From Hyphomicrobiales bacterium (GTDB taxonomy: Bacteria > Pseudomonadota > Alphaproteobacteria > Rhizobiales > Rhizobiaceae): DNA of 64,000 nucleotides. The notes under the pieces are model-generated. The model saw nothing but the letters and a program-made list of their open reading frames with translations, was not told where the DNA came from and made no database searches. Positions 1-9,430 of the stretch are shown piece by piece. Position 1 is the first letter of the stretch. Each line of letters begins with the position of its first letter. Position numbers and translations under genes: made by a program. The stretch spans positions 186,001 through 250,000 of the forward strand of contig UCCA01000018.1 in NCBI GenBank assembly GCA_900470805.1, given 5' to 3'.

Positions 1-1025
1 CCTGGATGGCTTATCTCGCATGGTTTCGGTCAATCATCGGGCTATCGGTCTGCAACGATACCCGCCTCCTGTCGATTTCACAGGAGGAAAACCACCTCCG
101 TCTTCATGTCGAAAAGGATGGTCAAGGCTCCAGTGTTTCGTGCAGAAAGGTGGTGCTGGCGACTGGACTGGAAGGTGCCGGTGGGCTGCGTGTCCCGTCT
201 GGCGTCGCCACGCTGCCCCGCCAGCGATGGACCCACAGCGGTGAATTGATCGACCCCGGTATCCTGTCGGGAAAACGTGTCGGCGTCATCGGTGCTGCGG
301 CGTCGAGCTTCGATTGGGCCGTGACGGCGCTGGAAGCCGGCGCCAGTAGCGTCACTTTGCTGGCGCGCTCCCCTACGCTCCCGCGCACGGAAATCCTCGA
401 TTGGTCGAATTTCCCGGGCTTCCTGAACCATTTTGCGGATCTGGATGACCAGACGCGATATCGCTTCACACGCCGCATGTTTGCCTTCAAGACGCCGCCG
501 ACCAAAGAAATGTACGAGCGCGCGATGGCGTTCTCCGCTTGCCGTCTGGTCACGGGCGCGAATATACGCTCCATCGGGATGGCCACCGATGATGTCGCCA
601 TCTCTACCGCAGCGGGCGATTTCGTCTTCGATCATCTGTTACTTGGAACCGGTTACTCCGTCGATCTCTCGCGTCGCCCTGAACTTGCCGATCATGTCGA
701 CCAGATCGCCACCTGGGCGGATCGCTTTGTTCCCGCCGCAGGCGAGGAAGACCGGGATCTCCTGGCGTATCCCTATCTCGGACCGGCGTTCGAGTTGATG
801 GAAAAAGCTCCGGGCAGCCTGCCGATGCTCGCCAACATACATATATTCAACAGCGCCGCGGTGCCCAGTCTGGGACCGATCTGTAACGGCATCACCGGCT
901 TGAAATCGGGCATTCCAAAACTGGTGTCCGGCATCTGCCGCGGGTTGTTCATGCCCGAGGCCGAACATTTCTATCGTTCGCTCGACAGTTACGACAAGGC
1001 GCATTTCCAACCGGAACGCATGTAG
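1..1025 (+). CDS. FAD/NAD(P)-dependent monooxygenase, 5'-truncated
   Basis: This is the C-terminal part of a flavoprotein of the flavin monooxygenase / L-lysine-ornithine N-hydroxylase-like superfamily. The frame stays open to the window edge (a Trp codon precedes the first ATG at 6), so the real start and the N-terminal FAD GxGxxG motif lie outside. Visible from the ATG at 6 are a VLATG motif (residues 50-54) that closes the first dinucleotide fold, a second Rossmann motif VGVIGAAASS (about 92-101) for NADPH, and a GTGY motif near residue 211. The family uses NADPH and O2 to oxygenate small substrates; the substrate here is unknown. It converges on the questin-oxidase-family gene with an 18-base gap, so the two are not co-transcribed. 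Confidence 0.75.
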   Translation, partial: WMAYLAWFRSIIGLSVCNDTRLLSISQEENHLRLHVEKDGQGSSVSCRKVVLATGLEGAGGLRVPSGVATLPRQRWTHSGELIDPGILSGKRVGVIGAAASSFDWAVTALEAGASSVTLLARSPTLPRTEILDWSNFPGFLNHFADLDDQTRYRFTRRMFAFKTPPTKEMYERAMAFSACRLVTGANIRSIGMATDDVAISTAAGDFVFDHLLLGTGYSVDLSRRPELADHVDQIATWADRFVPAAGEEDRDLLAYPYLGPAFELMEKAPGSLPMLANIHIFNSAAVPSLGPICNGITGLKSGIPKLVSGICRGLFMPEAEHFYRSLDSYDKAHFQPERM

Positions 1026-1043
1026 CCGCGGAAAGTCGAAATC

Positions 1044-2108
1044 CTAGTTGATCAAGCCGACACGTCTTGCGGCAACCACCTTGTAGAGCCTGTCTCCGGT
1101 ATGGCGATATTCCTCGAACGCAGAGAAGACGAGCGAATGATCGTGCTCGTCGTCGGATGCAACAGCGGCTGCCGCGATCTCCTGGTCATCGGGGAGCGGC
1201 AGCACGCGCCACGCGGCGACCACGTCGGGCGACGGCGGCAACGGCATGCCGATCTTGGTGTAGAGCGCCAGGACGACTTCCCAGAAATGCATGGCAAGCT
1301 TTTGCGGTTCATCGAGATAAGGACTGACCAGCCGCAACCAGTGACAACCGGTCACCGCATGCAGCGCTTCGAAACTCATCGAACTCGAGTAAAGAAGCAG
1401 GGAGGCAGGGCGGATTTGCTCAAGGAAATCCGGTGCGGCAACCAGACGACCGAGACGATCCTGAAACGCCGGCAATCTGCCCATGGCCTCAATCCACTTC
1501 CACAGCAGATGGGTGGGCGCCTCGACGTTCCGGAACGCCACCTCCTCGCGCATTGCAAGCAGATGGGCGAGCGGATCGGTCACCGTCGCAATTCGGTCGC
1601 CGGGGATACCCTCGTAGGCGAGATAGGTGGCGGCCCAATAGCCGAGCGCGTTGGCGACCTCGGTATCGTCGCCGCGCATCAGCGCATAAGCAAGGCGCAT
1701 CAGTCCGTGGGTGGCGGATGCCGCGACAGCGGGGGCGAGGAGCGGAACATAGCGTCGCACGGCGGCCTGCCGGCCGATCTGTTTGACGACGCCGGCAAAG
1801 AAAAGTCGCAGGTCCGCCTCGCGCTGGCGGTCACCAATTGCGTCTTTCCAGTTTGCCTCATCGAGCGACGCTCCGGTAGACGGGGGAAAGGGTACGGCGT
1901 GAACGCGGATGTACTGATCGGCGTATTCTTCAAGCCGCGCAAATGACGCGCCAAGCCTCGCCATGGCTTCAAGAACCATCGGAAGGTGATTGGCGAGACA
2001 GTCAGGAAACTCCCCGCTGCGTCGACCGATCTGCGCAATCAAGGCAGCGATAGCGCGCGTATCGGCATCAGGACCGTTGAGCCCTAGTGTATTTGCAACC
2101 TGCTGCAT
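1044..2108 (-). CDS. Questin oxidase family protein (DUF4243-like)
   Basis: A 354-residue protein resembling the questin oxidase / AflY family, known from fungal polyketide pathways as Baeyer-Villiger-type oxygenases and also present in bacteria as proteins of unknown substrate. Features that suggest the family are an NHLPM motif at residues 40-44, His-rich helical segments (SATHGLMRLAYAL, HAVTGCHWLRL) and a length close to the family norm. No signal peptide or membrane segment is visible, so it should be cytoplasmic. The ATG at 2108 is the first in frame. The 219-base upstream gap to deoR contains a direct repeat of AATATCAA (2176 and 2197). Function in bacteria is not established. Confidence 0.65.
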   Translation of the reverse strand: MQQVANTLGLNGPDADTRAIAALIAQIGRRSGEFPDCLANHLPMVLEAMARLGASFARLEEYADQYIRVHAVPFPPSTGASLDEANWKDAIGDRQREADLRLFFAGVVKQIGRQAAVRRYVPLLAPAVAASATHGLMRLAYALMRGDDTEVANALGYWAATYLAYEGIPGDRIATVTDPLAHLLAMREEVAFRNVEAPTHLLWKWIEAMGRLPAFQDRLGRLVAAPDFLEQIRPASLLLYSSSMSFEALHAVTGCHWLRLVSPYLDEPQKLAMHFWEVVLALYTKIGMPLPPSPDVVAAWRVLPLPDDQEIAAAAVASDDEHDHSLVFSAFEEYRHTGDRLYKVVAARRVGLIN

Positions 2109-2175
2109 CGCGATGATCCTGTCTCACGAACGCCTGTCACCGGGCGCCTGCTGTTTGAATTCCCAAGATATGAAC

Positions 2176-2205
2176 AATATCAAACACGAAGAAACAAATA
2201 TCAAC
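2176..2205. promoter_or_regulatory. Direct repeat AATATCAA upstream of the questin-oxidase-family gene
   Basis: AATATCAAAC at 2176-2185 and AATATCAAC at 2197-2205 lie about 70-100 bases before the minus-strand start at 2108. Their 21-base phasing (two helical turns) is typical of tandem regulator sites. The surrounding stretch is AT-rich compared with the genes. No known factor is assigned. Confidence 0.3.
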
Positions 2206-2327
2206 CGATATCTGTGTTCGCCAAGCAAGCCAATCATGGAAAACCAGATTGCCGCTTACGGCCATCGCCAATCAAGTGCGTGTCGTGCGGCCATGCGCCG
2301 GATGTGTGGCTTGAAGAGCACTAGCTC

Positions 2328-3161
2328 TTATCTGGCAACAACAATCTCGACGCCGGACTTCTTCAGCGCGACCTCAAGTGGACCCGTCGGCGCCTCGTCA
2401 CATATCAGTGTGTTGAACTCGCCAAGACCAGCGACAAGAACGAGCGACATGCGGTCGAATTTTGTCGAATCGCACAGCACTATCTTGCGGGAAGCGCGTG
2501 TGAGATAGACGCGCTTCATATCCGTTTCCTCGAATGAATAGTCGAAAATACCATCCGAAGTGAGCCCCGATACACCCACGAAAGCGATGTCGAACCACAG
2601 CATTTCGAACTGGCCGACCGCGGATGGTCCGCTGGTCGACATTTCCTCACTGCGTATCTTGCCGCCGGCGAGATACGTCTCGACGCCCCTGCCGGAGAGT
2701 TGACCCGCGCTGCGAATGCTGTTCGTGAAAATCTTCGCCTGGGCGCGCGGCGCGAGTGCTTCGGCGACGAAATACGTGGTGGTTCCCACATCCAGCGCGA
2801 TCGTGCGGGCGCCATTCGCCAACTCGGCCGCCGCCACTGCTATCCGCCGTTTGAGAGAGACGTTGCGGGCCAGGCGAGCGTCGAAGGCCGGCTCCTCGCC
2901 ATCGAAGTTGTCGGTCGCGGCGATTGTCGGTGCATGATCCGGCTTGACGGCACCGCCATGCGTGCGGATCAGCCTGCCGTCCTTTTCAAGCTCGACGAGA
3001 TCACGTCTGACCGTCATCTCGGAGACAGCCAACTGCTGGGCGAGATCACTGACCGTCACGGACCCTACCCGGCTGATCTCACCGACGATCGCCGCTTGCC
3101 TGACCTGCGCCAGGAATTTCGGACGTTCGTTCGGTTTCGATGCTGACTGCTCGCTCGTCAT
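2328..3161 (-). CDS. DeoR/GlpR-family transcriptional repressor
   Basis: A 277-residue regulator. The N-terminal helix-turn-helix lies at about 37-70 (VSDLAQQLAVSEMTVRRDLVELEKDG in two overlapping pieces, ending RTHGG, the classic DeoR signature). A C-terminal sugar-phosphate-sensing DeoRC domain follows, with the DVGTTT phosphate loop at 124-129. Family members repress catabolic operons and release DNA on binding a phosphorylated sugar. It is the distal gene of a leftward cluster HAD-FGGY kinase-BtpA, but it has its own 141-base upstream gap with a strong palindrome (3219-3239), so autoregulation is likely. The ligand is probably the product of the neighbouring kinase (inference). Confidence 0.9.
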   Translation of the reverse strand: MTSEQSASKPNERPKFLAQVRQAAIVGEISRVGSVTVSDLAQQLAVSEMTVRRDLVELEKDGRLIRTHGGAVKPDHAPTIAATDNFDGEEPAFDARLARNVSLKRRIAVAAAELANGARTIALDVGTTTYFVAEALAPRAQAKIFTNSIRSAGQLSGRGVETYLAGGKIRSEEMSTSGPSAVGQFEMLWFDIAFVGVSGLTSDGIFDYSFEETDMKRVYLTRASRKIVLCDSTKFDRMSLVLVAGLGEFNTLICDEAPTGPLEVALKKSGVEIVVAR

Positions 3162-3218
3162 CTGGCTCTTGTCTCATTTTTGCTGTCGTCAGCCTCCTGA
3201 GCTCTTCAGGACCACCGC

Positions 3219-3247
3219 TTCAAACATGCTATGTTCGAATCAAACAT
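3219..3247. promoter_or_regulatory. Predicted DeoR operator: palindrome plus third half-site
   Basis: TTCAAACAT (3219-3227), GCT, then ATGTTCGAA (3231-3239) form a 21-base palindrome with one mismatched pair. A third half-site, CAAACAT, follows at 3241-3247 and pairs with the middle arm in a second, shorter palindrome. The cluster lies 58-86 bases before the deoR start. A matching half-site, CTCGAACAT, occurs at 6448-6456 between the two arms of the sugar module. Confidence 0.5.
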
Positions 3248-3302
3248 ACAACACTGTCTCAGGATACGCCGGAGCTTGCATTGATGTACAGACGCACATT
3301 TC

Positions 3303-3986
3303 TCACGCCTGGAAGGAAAAAGCATGTTCAGTCCCGAAAAGCTCTTTGAGACGAAACAGATTGTCGATGATAGGGGCCAAGGAATATCGGTCGCTTTCGG
3401 TTTGGTCAGCGTTTTCATCGGTAACGAGTAAGACGGCATAAAGGCCGGCTGCTTGCGCCGATCGAACACCGGTGCTGCTGTCTTCGACAGCGACCACTGC
3501 TTCAGGCGCCAGATCGAGCCGCTCGACGGCCATTCGGTAAGGCACGGGCGACGGCTTGCCCTCGCTGACATCATCGAGGCTGATAGAGAATGCGATCCAG
3601 GGGTTTATCCCCAGCGCATCGAGATTGGCATCAACAATTGCTCGGCATGAATTGGAAACGCAGACCTGCGGCACTCCGAGGAGATGAAGGTCACGGACAA
3701 CGTCTACGGCACCTGAAATGGCGGCGAGAGAGTGCCGTTCGGCAACGTAGTGACGGTTGATCGCGGTAATCCAATCGGTCTCCGGAAGTGTTGGCGGCAG
3801 CCTGTCGCGCAGCATGAGCCAGACATTCCCCATATGGATTCCGCGAAACGCCATGTCGGGTAGATCGCGAAGGTCGGTGCCGAACTCAAGCGACGCCGCT
3901 ACCAGTGCGCGATGGTGGAGAGGTTCGCTATCGACCAGCGTGCCATCTATATCCCAAGCAACCGCTGAAAATCGCCGCCGCGTCAT
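3303..3986 (-). CDS. HAD-superfamily phosphatase (subfamily IA)
   Basis: A 227-residue hydrolase of the phosphoglycolate phosphatase / beta-phosphoglucomutase type. Motif I is DIDGT with nucleophile Asp12 and acid/base Asp14. The C1 cap carries the helical insert after LVDSEPLHH. Motif II is the Ser in VSNS, motif III the Lys in SEGKPSP, and motif IV VAVEDSSTGVRSA. It should remove or move phosphate on a small sugar phosphate. Its ATG overlaps the TGA of the FGGY kinase (positions 3983-3986), so the two are translationally coupled. A kinase and a phosphatase made together suggest either detoxification of a stalled sugar phosphate or a dephosphorylation step in the pathway. Confidence 0.85.
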   Translation of the reverse strand: MTRRRFSAVAWDIDGTLVDSEPLHHRALVAASLEFGTDLRDLPDMAFRGIHMGNVWLMLRDRLPPTLPETDWITAINRHYVAERHSLAAISGAVDVVRDLHLLGVPQVCVSNSCRAIVDANLDALGINPWIAFSISLDDVSEGKPSPVPYRMAVERLDLAPEAVVAVEDSSTGVRSAQAAGLYAVLLVTDENADQTESDRYSLAPIIDNLFRLKELFGTEHAFSFQA

Positions 3987-5491
3987 GAAGGGTGCTTCCA
4001 GGTCGGTGCAAGGCGGTCGTAAAGTGTACGGTAACGGTAGTAACCGGCCTCATAAGTGTCAACGTTTTCAATGTTTGGCGTCAAAACGTCGGAGAAGGTT
4101 ACGAAACGGGTTACGCTACGCCAGTCACTTTCCAAGCCGACGCCGATCGCCGCAGCCCACGCGGCGCCGATGCAGGAGCCGGGATGACCGGAAAGACGCT
4201 GCAGGGGCGCGTTCAACACGTCCGCGACGATCTGCATCCAGACGGTGCTTTGAGATCCGCCATCCGAAACGAGGAAACGCTTCGGCTCGTGGCCCATATC
4301 GACCAGCACCTCGATGTGATGGCGGATCGCGTAGGCATAGGATTCAAGCAGTGCCCGCCACATATGGCCGATATCGTGCGACAGCGTCAGGCCCTCGATC
4401 ACGCCGCGCGCCGCGGGATCATGGATCGGCGTCTTTTCACCAAGCAGATAAGGCAGGATCGTCAGGCCATCGGCGCCTGCCTTCTTGCCGTCGGCAAGCT
4501 GGTCGAGATGCTGATGAATGCTGCGCCCTGTCGCCAGCGCCGCAGCCCTCTCGCCGCCGGCAAAGGTTTCCGCAAACCAGTTCAGCACGGAACCGCCTGT
4601 CGACATGCAGCCGTTCGGCATGTAGAGCCCAGGCACGAGGTGGTAATCGAGGAAGAGCCGCGGATCTGGCTTGACGACGTCAGTCGCCGTCAGAATGTCC
4701 ACCGCACCGCCGAATTTCAAAAGCACGTCTCCCGCATCGATCACGCCGGCGCCAAGGGCGGACGCGATCATGTCGGCTGCACCGCCGACAACCGGCGTGC
4801 CGACCGCAAGCCCGGTCTCGGCTGATCCCCGGGCATCGACGTATCCCATGATTTCCGAGGACGCGCGCTTCGGCGGAACGACGTCCCGATCGATGTGCGC
4901 CAAGCGCACCAGTTCGTCGTCTATGGCATCGGTCGCGACGTTGACGAAACCTGCCTCGAGCGCCCAGTTTTGCTCGACGGCCCGAACGCCGGTCAACCGG
5001 TAGTTGATGTAGTCATAGGAGCCGAACACGGTTGCGATCCGGGCAAAGACCTCCGGCTCGTTCTTTTCGATCCAGCGCAGCTTGGCAGTCACGAGCTGCT
5101 GGTTGATGCCGTTGCCTGCCCTGCTCAGAAAATCGGCCTCATCCCATTCCGCTCGCAGTTCCTCGACCTCGGCGCCGCAGCGGCCGTCGCTTTGCTGAAT
5201 GCTCGGTCGAAGGATGGTTCCTGCGCCGTCGAGAAGAACGACGGCGGGCAGCATGCCCGTCACCCCGATGGCAGCGATCTCAGACGCAGCGAGACCGGAA
5301 ACCTCCAGGAGTTCCGCGACAATGGCGCAGGCATTCGCCCACCAATCACCGGGATTTTCCTCGGCCCAGCCTGCCTGGGGCGAGGAAAGGGTAACTGGCC
5401 GCGACGCCGTGGCAAGGATCCGATCCGGCAGGCCGACGAGGATACCAATGGTCGACGTCGTGCCGATGTCCAGCCCAATGACCGCGGTCAT
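3983..5491 (-). CDS. FGGY-family carbohydrate kinase (xylulokinase-like)
   Basis: A 502-residue cytoplasmic sugar kinase. The N-terminal FGGY domain starts with the phosphate loop GLDIGTTST (about 6-14). The C-terminal actin-fold domain carries the adenosine motif VSDGGSQSTVWMQIVADVL. Length and motifs fit the xylulokinase/ribulokinase/glycerol kinase family, which transfers the ATP gamma-phosphate to a ketose or polyol; the exact substrate cannot be read from sequence. It lies 14 bases after the BtpA-like gene and overlaps the HAD phosphatase by four bases, so all three form one transcript. The predicted partner is the SDR dehydrogenase of the divergent arm, which would supply the ketose. 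Confidence 0.9.
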   Translation of the reverse strand: MTAVIGLDIGTTSTIGILVGLPDRILATASRPVTLSSPQAGWAEENPGDWWANACAIVAELLEVSGLAASEIAAIGVTGMLPAVVLLDGAGTILRPSIQQSDGRCGAEVEELRAEWDEADFLSRAGNGINQQLVTAKLRWIEKNEPEVFARIATVFGSYDYINYRLTGVRAVEQNWALEAGFVNVATDAIDDELVRLAHIDRDVVPPKRASSEIMGYVDARGSAETGLAVGTPVVGGAADMIASALGAGVIDAGDVLLKFGGAVDILTATDVVKPDPRLFLDYHLVPGLYMPNGCMSTGGSVLNWFAETFAGGERAAALATGRSIHQHLDQLADGKKAGADGLTILPYLLGEKTPIHDPAARGVIEGLTLSHDIGHMWRALLESYAYAIRHHIEVLVDMGHEPKRFLVSDGGSQSTVWMQIVADVLNAPLQRLSGHPGSCIGAAWAAAIGVGLESDWRSVTRFVTFSDVLTPNIENVDTYEAGYYRYRTLYDRLAPTWKHPS

Positions 5492-5505
5492 GATAACTTC
5501 CTGTA

Positions 5506-6309
5506 TTAACGCAGTGATTCCACGACATCCATGAACCGCTTGACACGGCTGGCGTCAACGGCATTCCACGTGTTTCCGTCAACCTTGAAGTGGGTGCCGA
5601 TGACGCATCCCTGCGCCATTGAGAAGATGTCGCGGATGTTGTCGATGTTGACGCCTGTATTGGCGAAGACGGGCACATCCTTGACGGCTTCGCAAACTTC
5701 GCGAAGGTCGGATTGATTGGCCGGCTGCCCGGTGATCGGGCCAGAAACCAAAATGGCGTCGGCAACCGACGAAAACACCGCGCTTTTGGCGCGCAACGCA
5801 ATCGGGCGCTGATCGAGCGAATGGGCGAACTCGGCATTGATGTTGAAAAGCATCTTCATGTCGCTACGGCCGAGATTGGCGCGAAGACGGGCAGCGCTGG
5901 CGCAATCCGGCTGCCAGAGACCCATGTCGGATGCGAACAGGCCGGTGAAGATTTCGCGCACGAAACTCGCGCCTGTCACCGCGCCGATCGCGACGCTCGA
6001 CAGCGGATCCCAGAGGTAATTGACGCCGAAAGGTACCTTCAGCAGCGGCTTGGTCGCCTGCACGATGGCGGTCATTGCCGCTATGCTTTCGGGCGATCCC
6101 TTGAACACGTAAGGACGATCGTTCTCGTTTCCGAACATGATCGCGTCGATACCGCCGGCCTGAAGCTTCTCGACGTCGGAGGCGACGTCATCAATCAGCT
6201 TCTGAAGTCCGCCATCGGCGTTGTAAAGCGGCGAACCAGGAAGGGCGCCGATATGGGCCATCGCGATAACAGCCTTCTTGCGATCTCCAAAACACTCAAA
6301 AACCATCAT
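5506..6309 (-). CDS. BtpA/SgcQ-family TIM-barrel protein
   Basis: About 267 residues with the BtpA/SgcQ family pattern: AMAHIGALPGSPLY near the N-terminus, GGIDAIMFGNENDRPY, GVNYLWDP, and a C-terminal phosphate-binding-like stretch ANTGVNIDNI. The family is named after BtpA (photosystem I biogenesis in cyanobacteria) and SgcQ of the E. coli sgc sugar operon; no firm enzymatic activity is established. The start was moved from 6330 to the ATG pair at 6309/6306 because AAGGA lies just upstream of it, while the 6330 ATG has no ribosome-binding site. It leads the BtpA-kinase-HAD transcript, so a lyase or isomerase role in the pathway is the natural inference. Confidence 0.8.
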   Translation of the reverse strand: MMVFECFGDRKKAVIAMAHIGALPGSPLYNADGGLQKLIDDVASDVEKLQAGGIDAIMFGNENDRPYVFKGSPESIAAMTAIVQATKPLLKVPFGVNYLWDPLSSVAIGAVTGASFVREIFTGLFASDMGLWQPDCASAARLRANLGRSDMKMLFNINAEFAHSLDQRPIALRAKSAVFSSVADAILVSGPITGQPANQSDLREVCEAVKDVPVFANTGVNIDNIRDIFSMAQGCVIGTHFKVDGNTWNAVDASRVKRFMDVVESLR

Positions 6310-6549
6310 AAAATCCTTCGGCGGCGCCATGTTGTACCGCTCGATTGTTGTGAGCGGCTTCTATTCTGTCCGTTAAATTCCCGCTTAGGCAGGAGTTTAG
6401 AGTGGGAGCCGACAAGGTCTTTAATCCGTACCAAGCCGGTCATCTGGCTCGAACATAAACAGCGAAACGAACTTAATCAAACAAAAAAAACATTTGCGAA
6501 GTTAGATTTTGTTGGTTACGTTTTCGAAAAATGACAATAAGGAGCAGCC
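6310..6549. promoter_or_regulatory. Divergent control region of the sugar module
   Basis: This 240-base AT-rich gap separates the BtpA-kinase-HAD arm from the SDR-ABC arm. It holds CTCGAACAT at 6448-6456, which matches the half-site of the deoR palindrome (8 of 9), a weaker copy around 6476-6484, and a perfect TTTTCGAAAA palindrome at 6521-6530. AAGGAG at 6538-6543 serves the SDR start at 6550. Control of both arms by the neighbouring DeoR protein is inferred. Confidence 0.45.
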
Positions 6550-7335
6550 ATGCAGCAACCCGTTTTCCCCGAGCTTGAGGGGCGTCGCGCCTTTCTGACT
6601 GGCGGTGCGACCGGCATCGGCTTTGCAATCGCAAAAGCACTGGCGGCACAAGGTGTGACCATAGCGATCGCCGATATAGACTTCGCCGCGGCAGAGCGGG
6701 CGGCGCAATCTATCGGCGGTGGTTCGGTGGCTGTCGAGATCGATGTCCGCAAGCGCGCGTCGGTCGAAACCGCGTTCGCGAAGGCGGTTTCCTTGATCGG
6801 CGGTTGCGAGATCGTCATTGCGAACGCCGGCGTTTCCACGATGCAAAAGGCGTTGGAATTGACGGATGAGGAGTGGGACTTCAACTTCGACGTCAATACC
6901 CGCGGCATTTTCCTGACCAATCAAATCGCCGGCCGCCATCTGGTGGCTCAAGGGGGCGGCTGCATCGTCAATACGGCATCGCTCGCCGCAAAAGTCGGCG
7001 CGCCGCTACTGGCACATTATTCGGCCAGCAAGTTCGCGGTGCTGGGATGGACCCAGGCCTTCGCGCGCGAGTTGGCGCCGACTGGCATTCGCGTGAATGC
7101 CGTATGCCCCGGCTTCGTCAAGACCGGCATGCAGAGCCGGGAAATCGAATGGGAAGCCAGCTTGCGCGGCATAAGCGCCGAACAGGTCTACAGCGAATAT
7201 GTCGGGCAAACGCCGTTGGGCCGCATCGAGACGCCGGAGGATGTCGCCGACGTGGTTGTCTTCCTGTGCTCGAACAGCGCCCGTTTCATGACCGGTCAGG
7301 GCGTAAACGTGACCGGCGGCGTCTACATGACCTGA
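6550..7335 (+). CDS. SDR-family polyol/sugar dehydrogenase
   Basis: A 261-residue classical short-chain dehydrogenase. The cofactor motif TGGATGIG is at 17-24, Asp at 42/44 after the second strand (ADID) favours NAD over NADP, NAG is at 92-94, and the catalytic residues are Ser144, Tyr157 and Lys161 (YSASK). The C-terminal VNVTGGVYM matches the usual VDGG region. Close relatives oxidise sorbitol, galactitol or similar polyols to ketoses. It heads the rightward arm, 73 bases before the ABC ATPase, opposite an FGGY kinase, so it likely turns an imported polyol into the kinase's ketose substrate (inference). Confidence 0.88.
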   Translation: MQQPVFPELEGRRAFLTGGATGIGFAIAKALAAQGVTIAIADIDFAAAERAAQSIGGGSVAVEIDVRKRASVETAFAKAVSLIGGCEIVIANAGVSTMQKALELTDEEWDFNFDVNTRGIFLTNQIAGRHLVAQGGGCIVNTASLAAKVGAPLLAHYSASKFAVLGWTQAFARELAPTGIRVNAVCPGFVKTGMQSREIEWEASLRGISAEQVYSEYVGQTPLGRIETPEDVADVVVFLCSNSARFMTGQGVNVTGGVYMT

Positions 7336-7408
7336 CCGGCATCGGGGTCCGTGGGCGCGCGGGCGGCCCGGACCTGCATTCCTTACAGAATCAGACGGGA
7401 ATCGACGA

Positions 7409-8538
<1,130 letters not shown>

Positions 8539-8542
<4 letters not shown>

Positions 8543-9363
8543 CACTACGTGATGACAAGCCCCCTCTCCTTCGACGCTTCGCTCTCCATCTCGGACTGGT
8601 CTTCGTTTCTCTTGCCGTCCTGCTACCGCTACTCTGGGTGCTCAGGGTCAGTCTCATCCCGCCGGAACAATCCTACAGCACCGACCTCTTTCCAGCCTTC
8701 TCGACCGAGAACTACGCTGCGCTTCTCTCCGGCCGGTTCGGCCAATCCTATTTCAACAGTATCGTCGTCTCCCTGGGCTCCGTCGTGCTCGCCCTGCCCT
8801 TTGCGGCGATGACGGGATACGCGTTCGCGCGGTTTTCGACCGGTGGACGCTTCGCCCGCTTTCTGATGCTGGCGACGCAGATGCTGCCGCCGGTGGCACT
8901 TGTACTGCCAAGCTTTACATTGCTGAGAGGCCTTGCGCTGACCAACAGCCTGACCGGGCTGACGATCGTCTACGCGGCAATCAACCTGCCTTTTCTCACC
9001 TGGATTTTGATGAGCTTCTTCAAGGCGATACCCGTCGATCTCGAATGGGCGGCGATGACAGATGGCGCGACGGCATGGGGCGCGTTCTGGCGCATCGTCC
9101 TGCCGGTCTCTCTGCCGGGTATCGCGGCGGCCGGCGTGCTCGGCTTCATCCTGTCCTGGAACGAGTTTCTGTTTGCCCTGGTCTTCAGCGGGCCCGCGAC
9201 GCAAACCATTCCGGTTGCCTTGGCATCGCTGCAGACATCAAACGGCGTGCAGATTGGCAACGTCGCAGCCGGGGTCATTCTCGCCGTCCTGCCCCTCGTC
9301 ATCGCTTCCCGCTTTATCCAGCGCTTCATCGTTGAGGGCCTCACCTACGGGAGCGTCAAATAA
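8539..9363 (+). CDS. CUT1 ABC transporter permease (MalG-type)
   Basis: A 274-residue inner-membrane protein with about six hydrophobic helices. The EAA loop that docks on the ATPase reads EWAAMTDGATAWGAFWRIVLP in overlapping parts (about 172-192), ending in the conserved G-x9-I-x-LP pattern. The C-terminal IQRFIVEGLTYGSVK is the typical end of MalG-type subunits (FxxGLTxGAVK). It is translationally coupled to the ATPase gene. Its partner is the MalF-type subunit encoded after the binding protein, an order (ATPase-MalG-binding protein-MalF) that differs from the usual one. Confidence 0.93.
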
Positions 9364-9430
9364 AGCTCCACGACCTTACGCATGCCGCGCGCCAACCGGT
9401 GCGTTGAAACAAAAAAAGGAACAGCGAATT

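Noticed and set aside
9062..9430. N-terminal extension of the sugar-binding protein frame
   Set aside because: The part before 9431 is out of frame with and inside the permease gene, and the signal peptide with AAGGA starts at 9431.
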